DNA of 64,000 nt from contig NC_017385.1 of assembly GCF_000223375.1 (NCBI RefSeq), forward strand, positions 124,001 through 188,000, written 5' to 3'. The stretch is from Ketogulonicigenium vulgare WSH-001. Its GTDB lineage: Bacteria; Pseudomonadota; Alphaproteobacteria; Rhodobacterales; Rhodobacteraceae. The position numbers were made by a program, and so were the translations under genes. This document shows, piece by piece, positions 52,757 through 61,582 of this stretch. How positions within the stretch are numbered: the stretch's first letter is position 1; the number at the start of each line of letters is the position of its first letter. The notes under the pieces are model-generated. The model saw only the letters and a program-made list of their open reading frames with translations. It did no database searches and had not been told where the DNA came from.

Positions 52757-53764
52757 TCAGATCGCGGATTCCACGCTTGTACGCGCGTCATCACTCAGCC
52801 AAGCGCCCCAAACTTCGGGGAAATTCTCAAAGAACCACCAGGCGGCATCCTCATTGGTGGCTTGGTTTTCCATCTGCCACGCAAGGATCGCATTCACGGT
52901 ATCATTGCCCCAGGCCCGGGTCTCAAGATAACCCACGGCAACGGGATTATTCTCGGCCATTTGCTGGGTCACAACGGTGAACACTTCAGCCACCGGATAG
53001 GCGGTGACCTGCGGATCGGGGCAGCCCACGACCGAGATACATTCCACGAAATGCTGCTCGTCGACATCCACCTCGAACGGCAGCATCACCATGTCATACA
53101 TGCCGAGCACGGCGGTCGGGGCCCAGTAATAGCCCAGCCACGGCTCGCCGCGCGCATAGGCATTCCCGATCGAGCCGTCGAGGCCCGCGGCCGATCCGGT
53201 TTCGACCAGATCAAAGCCCTGCGCCTCGGCATCAAGCGCGCGAAACAGGTTTTCCGTGGTGATCTGGCACGCCCAACCGGCGGGACAGGTGTAAATGCCG
53301 CCACGCGCCGCGTTTTCAGGGGCGGGGAACAGATCGGGATGCTGCAAGGCCTGCTCGACTGAGGTGATCTCGGGGTTCGCCTCGGCAAAATAGGCCGGAA
53401 CCCACCAACCCTCGACACCGCCATCGGTCAGAATTTCCGACAGCGTGATCAGGCGGCCCTCGGCGACAGCGGCTTCCAGCGGATCTTTCACCGCATTGAT
53501 CCACAGCTCGGGTGCCACATCAGGCTGGCCGCGTTCATTCATCGAGGTGAAGGTCGGCATCGTATCGCCTGTGACCAGCTCGACCTGACAGCCAAAGCCC
53601 TCTTCCAGAACGATTTTATCCACCCAGGCGGCAACGCCCGCCGAGGCCCAGTTCATTTCTGCAATCGTCACCCGACCGCATTCTTGGTTGTCCTGCGCAA
53701 AGGCAGGCGCAGCCATTGCCGATGCGGCAATAGCAAGTACAGAGGCATAAACCAACTTCGTCAT
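52757..53764 (-). CDS. proX: Glycine betaine/proline-type ABC transporter substrate-binding protein
   Basis: 335 aa. Sec signal peptide (about 1-23, cleavage after AFA) and an OpuAC-type domain beginning VTIAEMNWASAGVAAWVDKI. Many Trp/Tyr residues (LGYYWAPTAVL; GWWVPAYF) could form the aromatic cage for a quaternary ammonium ligand. Cysteine pairs (ECG/GFGC; TCPAGWAC; ECISVVGC) suggest disulfides. MTKLVYASV at 53764 has AAGGACAG upstream. Choline, betaine or carnitine cannot be told apart here. Confidence 0.88.
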   Translation of the reverse strand: MTKLVYASVLAIAASAMAAPAFAQDNQECGRVTIAEMNWASAGVAAWVDKIVLEEGFGCQVELVTGDTMPTFTSMNERGQPDVAPELWINAVKDPLEAAVAEGRLITLSEILTDGGVEGWWVPAYFAEANPEITSVEQALQHPDLFPAPENAARGGIYTCPAGWACQITTENLFRALDAEAQGFDLVETGSAAGLDGSIGNAYARGEPWLGYYWAPTAVLGMYDMVMLPFEVDVDEQHFVECISVVGCPDPQVTAYPVAEVFTVVTQQMAENNPVAVGYLETRAWGNDTVNAILAWQMENQATNEDAAWWFFENFPEVWGAWLSDDARTSVESAI

Positions 53765-54239
53765 GACATTTCTGTCCTTCGTCGTTGTGCAGCATAAAAG
53801 GAGACCCGCCAAGGCGCTGCCCCCCGACGACCCGCTGGATTGATTGACCCACATATTGCGTCACAAGAAGTGCGACAGGGCCCTACGCGTCAGACAGAAA
53901 CGACACGCGATCAGTGCTCCACCCGTGTCATGCGATGGGGCGGCACATGGCCAATTCATTTGATCGGCCGTTCAGATTTATAGGCCCCGCATCAACGCGT
54001 GACAACCGCAAAAGGGCAATTTTTGTGAAACAGTTTTGTTAAACGGTTGTTTTTAAATTATATTTTATGACTATCTTGCAAGCCAATCGCCCAGGCTTTG
54101 GCGGAAATCCCGAAACTCTTGCAGGCGATCCCGTGTTGGCCGCCGTCAATTGCGGCCAAATCCCGCCGCAGACTGCCCCTGCGTATTGTGCGATTTTTCA
54201 GTGCCGCTAACATCGCACAAAAGAGGACAGGATCGGGAT
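53765..54239. other. 475-base gene-free divergent region between proX and 54240
   Basis: No convincing gene on either strand. It presumably holds the proX promoter on the minus strand. An AT-rich patch at 54021-54068 contains TGAAACAGTTTT (54026-54037, shared with the iclR promoter). It also has a weak promoter-like TTGTTA (54036-54041) with TTATAT 16 bases on. A small antisense frame at 54058-54330 is not supported. Confidence 0.6.
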
Positions 54240-55052
54240 ATGAAATCGCTTTTATCTGGCGCATCACTGGCGCTGGTGATGCTTGCGCCGCCGCTTGCCG
54301 CGCAGCCCGCCTATACGTCCAATGTCCCAAGTTTGCAGATCACCCATCTGCAAACCCTGCCCGCGCGCGAAAGCCCCGCAACCGCTGAATATTGCGGCGA
54401 TCTGCAGGCCGAGACCAGCGCCGCCGCTCATGTCGCAGCCCAAGGCTGGGCCCCAACCGCCGAGGCGGAGCTGGGCCCCCTCACCCTTGTCAGCTTTGTG
54501 GGCCAGCAGGTGCAGGCCCTCAGCGGCACCTGCGAATTGCTCGAGGGGAATGTCGGTATTTTCTATGGCGATGAGCTGCTGGGCCTGATCTATGGCACGG
54601 ATGCCAGCCTGCCGCAGATCGGCACGATTACGCGTTTCGACGAGAATACGATCCGCATCTGGGACGGCGATCTGCTGCCCCAGCCGGTGGCCGACCTGCA
54701 TCTGGCCGAGGGCGGTGCCCTGACCCTCCAGCCCCCCGCGCGCGAACAAAGCTATTGCGACGGCACGGCAACGATTCCCTTGCTTTACAACCAGCAGATC
54801 AGCAAGGCGCGCCAATTGCTGATGGCCAATGGTTGGCAGCCCGTCGCCACGACCAATCAAGTCGACAGCTTTGCCCAGACCCTTGCCGCGGCGGGCATCC
54901 CCGAAGTGGATAGCTGTGCCGGAACGGGTTTTGGCTTTTGCGCGTTTAACTATCAAACACAGGGCGCAACCGCCTTTGTCGTCACCGCAGGCGAAGGGTC
55001 CGAGGGCGGCACGCCCATTGTTGTCCGCTATGGCGTGACCTGTACGAACTAG
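54240..55052 (+). CDS. Secreted cysteine-containing protein of unknown function
   Basis: 270 aa, not recognised with confidence. It has a Sec signal peptide (MKSLLSGASLALVMLAPPLA, cleavage near AAQ). The mature part holds six cysteines (EYCGD, GTCEL, SYCDG, DSCAG, GFCAF, VTCTN), probably three disulfides. The C-terminal half has KARQLLMANGWQPV and a CAGTGFGFCAF motif that looks like a small conserved domain. ATG 54240 follows AAAGGACAG. It is flanked by proX (divergent) and edd (same strand), with no functional connection obvious from sequence. Confidence 0.7.
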   Translation: MKSLLSGASLALVMLAPPLAAQPAYTSNVPSLQITHLQTLPARESPATAEYCGDLQAETSAAAHVAAQGWAPTAEAELGPLTLVSFVGQQVQALSGTCELLEGNVGIFYGDELLGLIYGTDASLPQIGTITRFDENTIRIWDGDLLPQPVADLHLAEGGALTLQPPAREQSYCDGTATIPLLYNQQISKARQLLMANGWQPVATTNQVDSFAQTLAAAGIPEVDSCAGTGFGFCAFNYQTQGATAFVVTAGEGSEGGTPIVVRYGVTCTN

Positions 55053-55089
55053 CGCTTTGCCGCGACAGGGTGACGCGCAAATTCGCTAT

Positions 55090-55122
55090 TGTTAGCGCTA
55101 TCTTTTCTTGTTAACGCTAACA
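55090..55122 (+). promoter_or_regulatory. Two LacI-family-type operators upstream of edd
   Basis: TGTTAACGCTAACA at 55109-55122 is a near-perfect palindrome. TGTTAGCGCTATC begins at 55090. The two centres are 19 bases apart. They resemble the TGTTAnCGnTAACA-type sites of LacI-family gluconate/sugar repressors. No LacI gene is in the window. Confidence 0.6.
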
Positions 55123-55146
55123 CATCTAGCTTTACGCGAGGTGGAG

Positions 55147-56961
55147 ATGGCTATGCAGCGTCCTATTCACGACACGATAAACCGTGTCACCGACCGCATC
55201 TTGCAACGCTCGGAGGGCGTGCGCAGTGCCTATCTGGACAAGATCGGCAAGGCCGCAAGTGCAGGTCCCGCCCGCGCGCATCTGGCCTGCGGCAATCAGG
55301 CCCATGCCTATGCCGCGATGGGTCAGGACAAGGTGTCGCTGGCCGCTGGCCGCGCGCCCAATATCGGCATCATCACCGCCTATAACGACATGCTATCGGC
55401 GCATCAGCCGTTCGAAACCTATCCCGAATTGATCCGCGCGACCGCCCGCACCGTTGGCGCCACCGCGCAGGTTGCAGGCGGCGTGCCCGCCATGTGTGAC
55501 GGCGTGACTCAAGGCCAGCCGGGGATGGAACTGTCGCTGTTTTCCCGCGATGTCATCGCCATGGCCGCGGGCGTTGGCCTCAGCCATAATTGCTATGACA
55601 CCTCGCTCTATTTGGGCGTTTGCGACAAGATCGTGCCCGGCCTGATCATGGCCGCCTCGACCTTTGGCCATATTCCGGCGGTCTTCGTGCCAGCGGGGCC
55701 GATGGCCTCGGGCATCACCAACAGCGAAAAAGCTGCCGTCCGCAATGCCTTTGCCGAAGGAAAAGCCACGCGCGAAGAACTGATGGCGTCCGAGATGGCC
55801 AGCTATCACGGCCCCGGCACCTGCACCTTTTACGGCACCGCCAATACCAACCAGATGTTGATGGAGGTCATGGGCCTGCACCTGCCCGGCGCGACCTTTA
55901 TCAATCCCGGCCAGCCCATTCGCGATGCGCTGACCGCAGCCGCCGTGCGCCGCGCCGTGGAAATCACCGCGCTGGGGAATGACTTCCGCCCCATCGGCGA
56001 GATCTTGGACGCCCGCGCTTATGTGAATGGGATCGTCGGGCTGATGGCCACGGGCGGCTCGACCAACCTCGTGCTGCACCTGCCTGCGATGGCGCGCGCC
56101 TCGGGCGTGCTGCTGGATCTGCAGGACTTTGCCGATATCGCCGCTGTGGTGCCGCTGATGGCGCGCGTCTACCCGAACGGCTTGGCCGATGTGAACCATT
56201 TCCACGCCGCAGGCGGCCTGCAATTCCTGATTGGCGAGCTGCTGGACGCTGGCCTGTTGCATAACGATGTGCAGACCATCATGGGCGAGGGTCTGGACGC
56301 CTATCGGACCGAGCCGAAGATGATCGACGGCGCCCTGCACTGGGTCGACGGACCAAAGACCACGCTGAACGAGAAAATCCTGCGCCCGGCCGCCGATCCG
56401 TTCGCCGCCACCGGCGGTCTGCGCCAGCTTTCGGGGAACCTCGGGCGCGGCGTCATCAAAATCTCGGCCGTCGCACCGGATCGCCATGTGATCGAGGCGC
56501 CTGCCCGCGTTTTCCACGATCAGCACGACGTGAAAGCCGCCTTCCAGCGCGGCGAATTCACCAGCGATACGATTGTGGTGGTGCGCTTTCAGGGGCCGCG
56601 CGCCAATGGCATGCCCGAACTGCACACGCTGACCCCCGTGCTGTCGGTGCTGCAAGATCGCGGCCTGCGTGTGGCGCTGGTCACCGATGGCCGCATGTCC
56701 GGCGCCTCGGGCAAAGTGCCCGCCGCCATTCACATTTCCCCCGAAGCGGCGGCAGGTGGGACACTAGCACTCTTGCAAGATGGTGATATGCTGCGCCTCG
56801 ATGCGACGAACGGCACGCTGGAGTGCCTGACCGACCTTGCGGGCCGCAAACCCGCGCCGGTTGATCTGGAGGCCAGCGCCAGCGGCATGGGACGCGAGCT
56901 ATTCGCCGCGTTCCGCGCGCAAGTTGGCGGTGCCGAAACCGGAGCAGCCGTGGTCGTTTAA
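55147..56961 (+). CDS. edd: Phosphogluconate dehydratase (Entner-Doudoroff)
   Basis: Converts 6-phosphogluconate to 2-keto-3-deoxy-6-phosphogluconate. About 604 aa, the family length. IlvD/Edd motifs with cluster cysteines are visible: [29 protein letters not shown], and [20 protein letters not shown]. The C-terminal motif is [19 protein letters not shown]. Start at 55147 or 55153 (ATGGCTATG), both served by GAGGTGGAG. eda follows after 38 bases. Confidence 0.95.
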   Translation: MAMQRPIHDTINRVTDRILQRSEGVRSAYLDKIGKAASAGPARAHLACGNQAHAYAAMGQDKVSLAAGRAPNIGIITAYNDMLSAHQPFETYPELIRATARTVGATAQVAGGVPAMCDGVTQGQPGMELSLFSRDVIAMAAGVGLSHNCYDTSLYLGVCDKIVPGLIMAASTFGHIPAVFVPAGPMASGITNSEKAAVRNAFAEGKATREELMASEMASYHGPGTCTFYGTANTNQMLMEVMGLHLPGATFINPGQPIRDALTAAAVRRAVEITALGNDFRPIGEILDARAYVNGIVGLMATGGSTNLVLHLPAMARASGVLLDLQDFADIAAVVPLMARVYPNGLADVNHFHAAGGLQFLIGELLDAGLLHNDVQTIMGEGLDAYRTEPKMIDGALHWVDGPKTTLNEKILRPAADPFAATGGLRQLSGNLGRGVIKISAVAPDRHVIEAPARVFHDQHDVKAAFQRGEFTSDTIVVVRFQGPRANGMPELHTLTPVLSVLQDRGLRVALVTDGRMSGASGKVPAAIHISPEAAAGGTLALLQDGDMLRLDATNGTLECLTDLAGRKPAPVDLEASASGMGRELFAAFRAQVGGAETGAAVVV

Positions 56962-56999
56962 GCCGTCGTTTAATGCTAAATCACATCGGAGCCTGACAC

Positions 57000-57644
57000 G
57001 TGACACCCGCCGAACAATCCGCCGCCGCCGCAAAGATTTGCGCGCTTGCCCCCGTCGTTCCGGTTCTGATCGTTGAAAACACCGCAGATGCCAAGCCCTT
57101 GGCCAGCGCGTTGGTCGCAGGCGGCCTGCCCGCGCTGGAAGTCACTTTGCGCACCCCCGCCGCGCTGGATGTCATCCGCGCCATGGCCGAGGTCGAGGGC
57201 GGCGTCGTAGGTGCAGGCACGCTGCTGACCCCCGCCGATGTAAAAGCCGCGAAAGCCGCAGGCGCGAAATTCGGCGTCTCGCCCGGCGCGACCCAGGCCC
57301 TGATTGATGCCTGCGCCGAATATGAGCTGCCCCTGCTGCCGGGCGCGGCCACCGCATCCGAAGTGATGTTTCTTTTGGAACAGGGCTTTACGGTGCAGAA
57401 ATTCTTTCCTGCCGAATATGCGGGCGGCGTGCCGCTGCTGTCGGCATGGTCCTCGCCGCTGCCGCAGGTGAAATTCTGCCCGACGGGCGGCGTCAGCCCC
57501 TCGAATGCGGTCAAATACCTCAGCCTGCCCAATGTCATCTGCGTCGGCGGCAGCTGGGTCGCACCAAAATCCGCCGTTGCATCGGGCAATTGGGCCGAGA
57601 TCACCCGCCTTGCCGCCGATGCCCGCCTGATCGCAGGCGTCTAA
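57000..57644 (+). CDS. eda: KDPG aldolase (2-keto-3-deoxy-6-phosphogluconate aldolase)
   Basis: Cleaves KDPG to pyruvate and glyceraldehyde-3-phosphate. 214 aa with the class I aldolase signature: LEVTLRTPAALDVI, GAGTLLTPADVKAAKAAGAK, and the Schiff-base lysine region VQKFFPAEYAGGVPLL. CPTGGVSPSNA binds phosphate. GTG start with CGGAG upstream. Its stop lies two bases from the stop of the convergent gntR-type gene, with no terminator between them. Confidence 0.95.
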   Translation: MTPAEQSAAAAKICALAPVVPVLIVENTADAKPLASALVAGGLPALEVTLRTPAALDVIRAMAEVEGGVVGAGTLLTPADVKAAKAAGAKFGVSPGATQALIDACAEYELPLLPGAATASEVMFLLEQGFTVQKFFPAEYAGGVPLLSAWSSPLPQVKFCPTGGVSPSNAVKYLSLPNVICVGGSWVAPKSAVASGNWAEITRLAADARLIAGV

Positions 57645-57646
57645 GG

Positions 57647-58336
57647 CTAAATCCCGTCCAAGGTGGTGCGAACCTCGTTCATCAGGGTTTGCATCGCCGC
57701 CTCGGCGGTGGCGCTGTCGCCATTGGCGACACTGACGGCGACCAACTTATGCAGCGCAAGGCTTTCGGGCTTGGGCTTGGTCGGCATCAACTTATGTTCC
57801 GTGCGCCCCTTTAGCACGGCGGCCACGCTGGTCGAAATGGCGCGGAACATTTCATTGCCGCTCGCTTCCAGCAGCAGGGCGTGAAAGTCGATATCATGCG
57901 CCAAAAAGGCCGCAAGATCGCCCTTTTCGCCGGTTTCCATCATAAGATCAGCCAGTTCCACGATCTGCTGCCGCTGTGCATCACTGGCATGCAGCGCGGC
58001 AAAGCGTGTTGCCACCGGCTCGATCGTCTGGCGCAACTGGGTCAAGCTGCGCAGCTGGTTCATCCGATCCGGCCCCGCCATGCGCCAGCGGATGACGCGC
58101 GGGTCGAACACATGCCAATCCGCTTGCGGCATAACCACCAGCCCCAAGGATCGCCGCGCCCGGATCAACCCCATCGATTCGATGACTTTCAACGCCTCGC
58201 GGATGACGGTGCGCGACAGATCAAATTCAGCCGCCAGATCATCGGTGCGCAGCACCTCATGCGCGGCATAGACGCCACCGCAAATCCGTTGGCCCAGTTG
58301 ATCCAGCAGATCGTCATAGATGGTTTGTCGTGACAA
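57647..58336 (-). CDS. GntR/FadR-family (FCD domain) transcriptional repressor of gluconate genes
   Basis: 229 aa. Winged helix with DDLAAEFDLSRTVIREALKV, then an FCD effector domain (HDIDFHALLLEASGNEMF; VAVSVANGDSATAEAAMQTL). A TTG start at 58336 is chosen: GGGAGG stands five bases upstream and the protein then begins (M)SRQTIYDDLLDQLG, typical for the family. A longer frame to 58423 would cross the operator and gntK promoter. It is divergent from gntK and probably represses both genes, with gluconate or 6-phosphogluconate as likely inducer. Confidence 0.88.
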   Translation of the reverse strand: MSRQTIYDDLLDQLGQRICGGVYAAHEVLRTDDLAAEFDLSRTVIREALKVIESMGLIRARRSLGLVVMPQADWHVFDPRVIRWRMAGPDRMNQLRSLTQLRQTIEPVATRFAALHASDAQRQQIVELADLMMETGEKGDLAAFLAHDIDFHALLLEASGNEMFRAISTSVAAVLKGRTEHKLMPTKPKPESLALHKLVAVSVANGDSATAEAAMQTLMNEVRTTLDGI

Positions 58337-58361
58337 GGCATCCTCCCAGCACCAAATCCGA

Positions 58362-58391
58362 TTGACACCGATCATATATCCTACATATGAT
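58362..58391 (+). promoter_or_regulatory. gntK promoter overlapped by an inverted-repeat operator
   Basis: The -35 box TTGACA (58362-58367), an 18-base spacer and the -10 box TATGAT (58386-58391) form a strong promoter. ATCATAT (58371-58377) and ATATGAT (58385-58391) are a perfect 7-bp inverted repeat with a 7-base spacer, covering the -10 box. Repressor bound here would block gntK. Confidence 0.8.
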
Positions 58392-58442
58392 TTATGCGAG
58401 GGCGACTTGTCCCTCATCAGCATCTTCTTTGGGAGGAGAGGG

Positions 58443-58955
58443 ATGGCTGAACCTCAGCACTTTGTGGTGTTCGGCGTTGCCGGCGCCGGTAAAACCACTG
58501 TTGCGCATCAGCTGGCTGATGCAACAGGCCGCATCTTTGCCGATGCGGATGATTTCCATACGCCGGAAGCGGTTCAGAAAATGTCGTCCGGCATTGCCCT
58601 GACGACCGAGGATCGTTTGCCATGGCTTGCGCGTATCCGCGACTGGATGGATATGCAGGCCGCAAATGGCCAACGTACCAGCGTGGCCTGTTCCGCGCTG
58701 CGCCGCGACTATCGCGATATTTTGCGCGGCAAGCCCGGTGATGTCCGCTTTATCTTTCTATCAGGCACCCAAGACCTGATTGGATCGCGCCTTGCGGCGC
58801 GGGCGCATCATTATATGCCCAGCAGCCTACTTGCTTCACAATTCCAAACGCTTGAGCCGCTGTTCCCCGACGAAAACGGGGTAACAATCGACGTATCTGT
58901 GCCGGTCACCGATATCGTCGATCAACTGCGGCGCAGCGATCGACTCGCAGGCTGA
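58443..58955 (+). CDS. gntK: Gluconokinase
   Basis: Phosphorylates gluconate to 6-phosphogluconate, the substrate of Edd. 170 aa, the usual length. P-loop GVAGAGKTT, followed by DADDFHTPEAVQKMSSGIAL and TEDRLPWLARIRDWM, then CSALRRDYRDILRG. ATG 58443 has GGGAGGAGAGGG just upstream; a longer frame would cross the promoter. Confidence 0.95.
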   Translation: MAEPQHFVVFGVAGAGKTTVAHQLADATGRIFADADDFHTPEAVQKMSSGIALTTEDRLPWLARIRDWMDMQAANGQRTSVACSALRRDYRDILRGKPGDVRFIFLSGTQDLIGSRLAARAHHYMPSSLLASQFQTLEPLFPDENGVTIDVSVPVTDIVDQLRRSDRLAG

Positions 58956-59025
58956 CGCCGAGCGACATTCGTCCTCTCCTCACCTCCCGTCGTTGTAATC
59001 GTGTTTGCAAAAGGAACATCTGTTC

Positions 59026-60588
59026 ATGCGACTTTCCCTGATTTCGCGCCGCAGCCTGATGGTTGCAGCGCTCCTGCTTGGCACAACCGCACTGGTCGCC
59101 TGCAAGACCGAAGACACCGCCAGCGCGGATGAAAACCGCACGATCACGGTCGGCGTCCAGCGTCCGCCGAACTCGTATGACCCGCTGCTCAGTGTGTGGG
59201 GCGGCCAATACCAGATGTATCTGCTGCCGGTATACGAGCCGCTGATCCGCCAGAATACCGACGGCACCTATGGCCCCGCCCTTGCTGTCGAATTCGGCTA
59301 TAGCGATGAGGCGCGCCGTGAATATACGCTGACCCTGCGCGAGGGCGTGGTCTTTTCAGATGGCACAACGCCGGTGACGGCGGATGCGGTGAAACAAAAC
59401 CTCGACCGCCTGCTGACGGTATCGGGCCCGCAAACGCGCGAGCTGTCGGATTCCCTCGCGGGCGTCACCGCGCCTGACGCGCGCACCGTCGTGATCAGCC
59501 TGAACCAAGCAAACCCCGACCTCGAGCGTATCATCAGCCAGCTCAGCGGCATGATCGTGAACCCCGCCGCGCTGGCCGAGGGGTCGGATCTGGCGACGAA
59601 CCCCGCAGGCGCTGGCCCCTATGTCCTTGATGCCGCGAATACAATCGTCAACGACACCTATGTCTACACCAAGAACCCGCATTACTACGACCCAGACGCC
59701 TATCCCTATGCGACCATCACGATGAAGGTTTACGGCGACCAGAATGCCATGCTGACCGCACTGCAATCGGGCGTCGCGCAGCTGGGGTATGGCGGCCCTG
59801 ATAACGTCGAGGTTGCCCGCCGTGCCGGTCTGCAGGTCGCCGAACAGCCGACCAACGTCTTCCATATCGTGCTGCATGACCGCGATGGCGCGCTTGCCCC
59901 CGCCCTTGCCGATCAGCGCGTGCGCCAAGCGTTGAACTTTGCCGTCGACCGCGAGGCGATCCTCGCCTCGGTCTATCGCGGTGAAGGCGCGCTGACGACG
60001 CAGATCTTTGGCCCCAATACCGAGGCCTATGACGCGGCGCTGAACGACCTCTATCCCTATGATCCCGATCGCGCCCGCGCCCTGCTGCGTGATGCTGGCT
60101 ACCCCGATGGTTTCACCTTTTCGGTCGCCATGTTCTTTCCGCAGCGCGACGGCGATTACGCACAGGCCATTGCCGCCTATCTGGCCGAGATCGGCGTGAC
60201 CATGCAGATCAATTCGCTGGCGGGCACCACATCCGATCCGTCGATCATGCGCCAGAACGGCGGTTTCGTGAACGGCTTTGGCGGTCAGGGCGCGTTCACC
60301 GATTCCAAAACGCTGTTCCTGTCGCCCGGCACGATCTTTAACGCCTTCGGCTCGGTCGATCCGGAACTCAATGCGCTGTGGGAAGCCGCCGCAAACCAGA
60401 CCAGTGATGCGGCGCGCCAACAGGGCTTCCGTGATCTGGGCCGCGCTGTGGTTGAAAAGGCGTGGTTCTTGCCCACCACCGTCGTCAACGCCGTCGCCTA
60501 TTACCGCGAGGATGCGCTGTCGGACGTGACTTTCACGCCCGGCGTCACCGTGCCGCTGTTCTACGAGCTGCGCAACAAAGCCGAGTAA
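59026..60588 (+). CDS. ABC solute-binding lipoprotein family 5, third importer
   Basis: 520 aa. Lipobox LVAC near residues 22-25 predicts a membrane-anchored lipoprotein. Normal family-5 order: LREGVVFSDGTTPVTAD near 100 and RALLRDAGYPDGFTFSVAM near 355. The M at 59026 (MRLSLISRRSLMV) fits a lipoprotein signal; AAAGGA precedes it by about 11 bases. It lies 70 bases after gntK with no terminator, so partial read-through from the gluconate promoter is possible. The ligand is unknown (peptide or other). Confidence 0.88.
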   Translation: MRLSLISRRSLMVAALLLGTTALVACKTEDTASADENRTITVGVQRPPNSYDPLLSVWGGQYQMYLLPVYEPLIRQNTDGTYGPALAVEFGYSDEARREYTLTLREGVVFSDGTTPVTADAVKQNLDRLLTVSGPQTRELSDSLAGVTAPDARTVVISLNQANPDLERIISQLSGMIVNPAALAEGSDLATNPAGAGPYVLDAANTIVNDTYVYTKNPHYYDPDAYPYATITMKVYGDQNAMLTALQSGVAQLGYGGPDNVEVARRAGLQVAEQPTNVFHIVLHDRDGALAPALADQRVRQALNFAVDREAILASVYRGEGALTTQIFGPNTEAYDAALNDLYPYDPDRARALLRDAGYPDGFTFSVAMFFPQRDGDYAQAIAAYLAEIGVTMQINSLAGTTSDPSIMRQNGGFVNGFGGQGAFTDSKTLFLSPGTIFNAFGSVDPELNALWEAAANQTSDAARQQGFRDLGRAVVEKAWFLPTTVVNAVAYYREDALSDVTFTPGVTVPLFYELRNKAE

Positions 60589-60596
60589 TCGGCCCC

Positions 60597-60625
60597 GGCG
60601 TCCGGCCCGTCCGGACGCCCCTTTT
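60597..60625 (+). terminator. Hairpin between binding lipoprotein and permease (attenuating/processing)
   Basis: A 9-bp perfect stem pairs 60597-60605 with 60611-60619 (GGCGTCCGG / CCGGACGCC), loop CCCGT, followed by CCCTTTTCCC. It is within the operon, 9 bases after the stop. Confidence 0.7.
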
Positions 60626-60640
60626 CCCACGGAGTTCGAC

Positions 60641-61582
60641 ATGCTTTGGTTTGTTGCAAAGCGGCTTTTGACCGCGATTCCAACGCTTCTCATCGTCGCC
60701 ACACTGACCTTCCTGCTGGTCTATATGCTGCCCGGAGACGTGGCGCAGACCATCCTGGGCGATCAGGCGACACCGGATCAAGTGGCTCGCCTGCGGGGCG
60801 AACTTGGTCTAGACCGTCCGTTTTTTGCGCAATATGTCAGTTACTTGGGGCAGCTCGCGCAGCTTGAATTCGGCCGCTCGCTGATCAACAACCAAGATGT
60901 GCTCTATGCGATTGGCCAGCGCTCGACCGTCACGCTGACGCTGGCGATTGGCGCCACGGTGTTTTCGGCCGTCGTTGGTATCGCGCTGGGGATGTGGGCG
61001 GCGCTGAAAGGCGGCGCGGTCGACCGCAGCTTGCGCACGCTGACCTCGATCGGCATGGCGATCCCCAGTTTCTGGGCGGGGCTGCTGCTGGTGTTGCTGT
61101 TTGCGGTGACGCTGATGTGGCTGCCCGCCAATGGCTATACCCCCATCACCCGCAATCCCGGCATGTGGGCAATGTCGCTGATTCTGCCGATTGTGGCGAT
61201 TTCCATCGCTGCCATCTCCACCCTGACGCGCCAGACGCGGGCCTCGTTTCAAGAGGTGCTGGGCAAGGATTTCATCCGCTCGCTACGCGCCAGCGGCCTG
61301 CCGGTGGGCGTCATCGCCTTTAAGCACGGGCTGCGCAATGCCGCCATACCGGTCATCACCGTGATCGGGTTGCAATTCGTCGCCCTTTTGGGCGGCGCGG
61401 TGATTACCGAGACCGTCTTTGCCCTGCCCGGCATCGGCCAGTTGGTCGTCAGCGCCGTGCAACAGCGCGACCTGCCCGTCGTGCAAGGCGTCGTCATCTA
61501 TATCACCGTCATCGTGCTGCTGGTGAACCTCTGCCTCGATCTGGCGCAGGGCTGGCTCAATCCGAAAATGAGGCTGTCGTGA
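60641..61582 (+). CDS. ABC transporter permease (DppB type), third importer
   Basis: 313 aa. N-terminal LVYMLPGDVAQTILGDQATP, then RGELGLDRPFFAQYVSYLGQ. EAA loop near GKDFIRSLRASGLPVGVIAF, and C-terminal CLDLAQGWLNPKMRLS. ACGGAG precedes the ATG. The stop overlaps the following fusion gene. Confidence 0.9.
   Translation: MLWFVAKRLLTAIPTLLIVATLTFLLVYMLPGDVAQTILGDQATPDQVARLRGELGLDRPFFAQYVSYLGQLAQLEFGRSLINNQDVLYAIGQRSTVTLTLAIGATVFSAVVGIALGMWAALKGGAVDRSLRTLTSIGMAIPSFWAGLLLVLLFAVTLMWLPANGYTPITRNPGMWAMSLILPIVAISIAAISTLTRQTRASFQEVLGKDFIRSLRASGLPVGVIAFKHGLRNAAIPVITVIGLQFVALLGGAVITETVFALPGIGQLVVSAVQQRDLPVVQGVVIYITVIVLLVNLCLDLAQGWLNPKMRLS

Noticed and set aside
54058..54330. Small minus-strand frame of 90 codons upstream of and into the secreted protein gene
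   Set aside because: No ribosome site, no recognisable domain, and it overlaps a real signal peptide-bearing gene in antisense.
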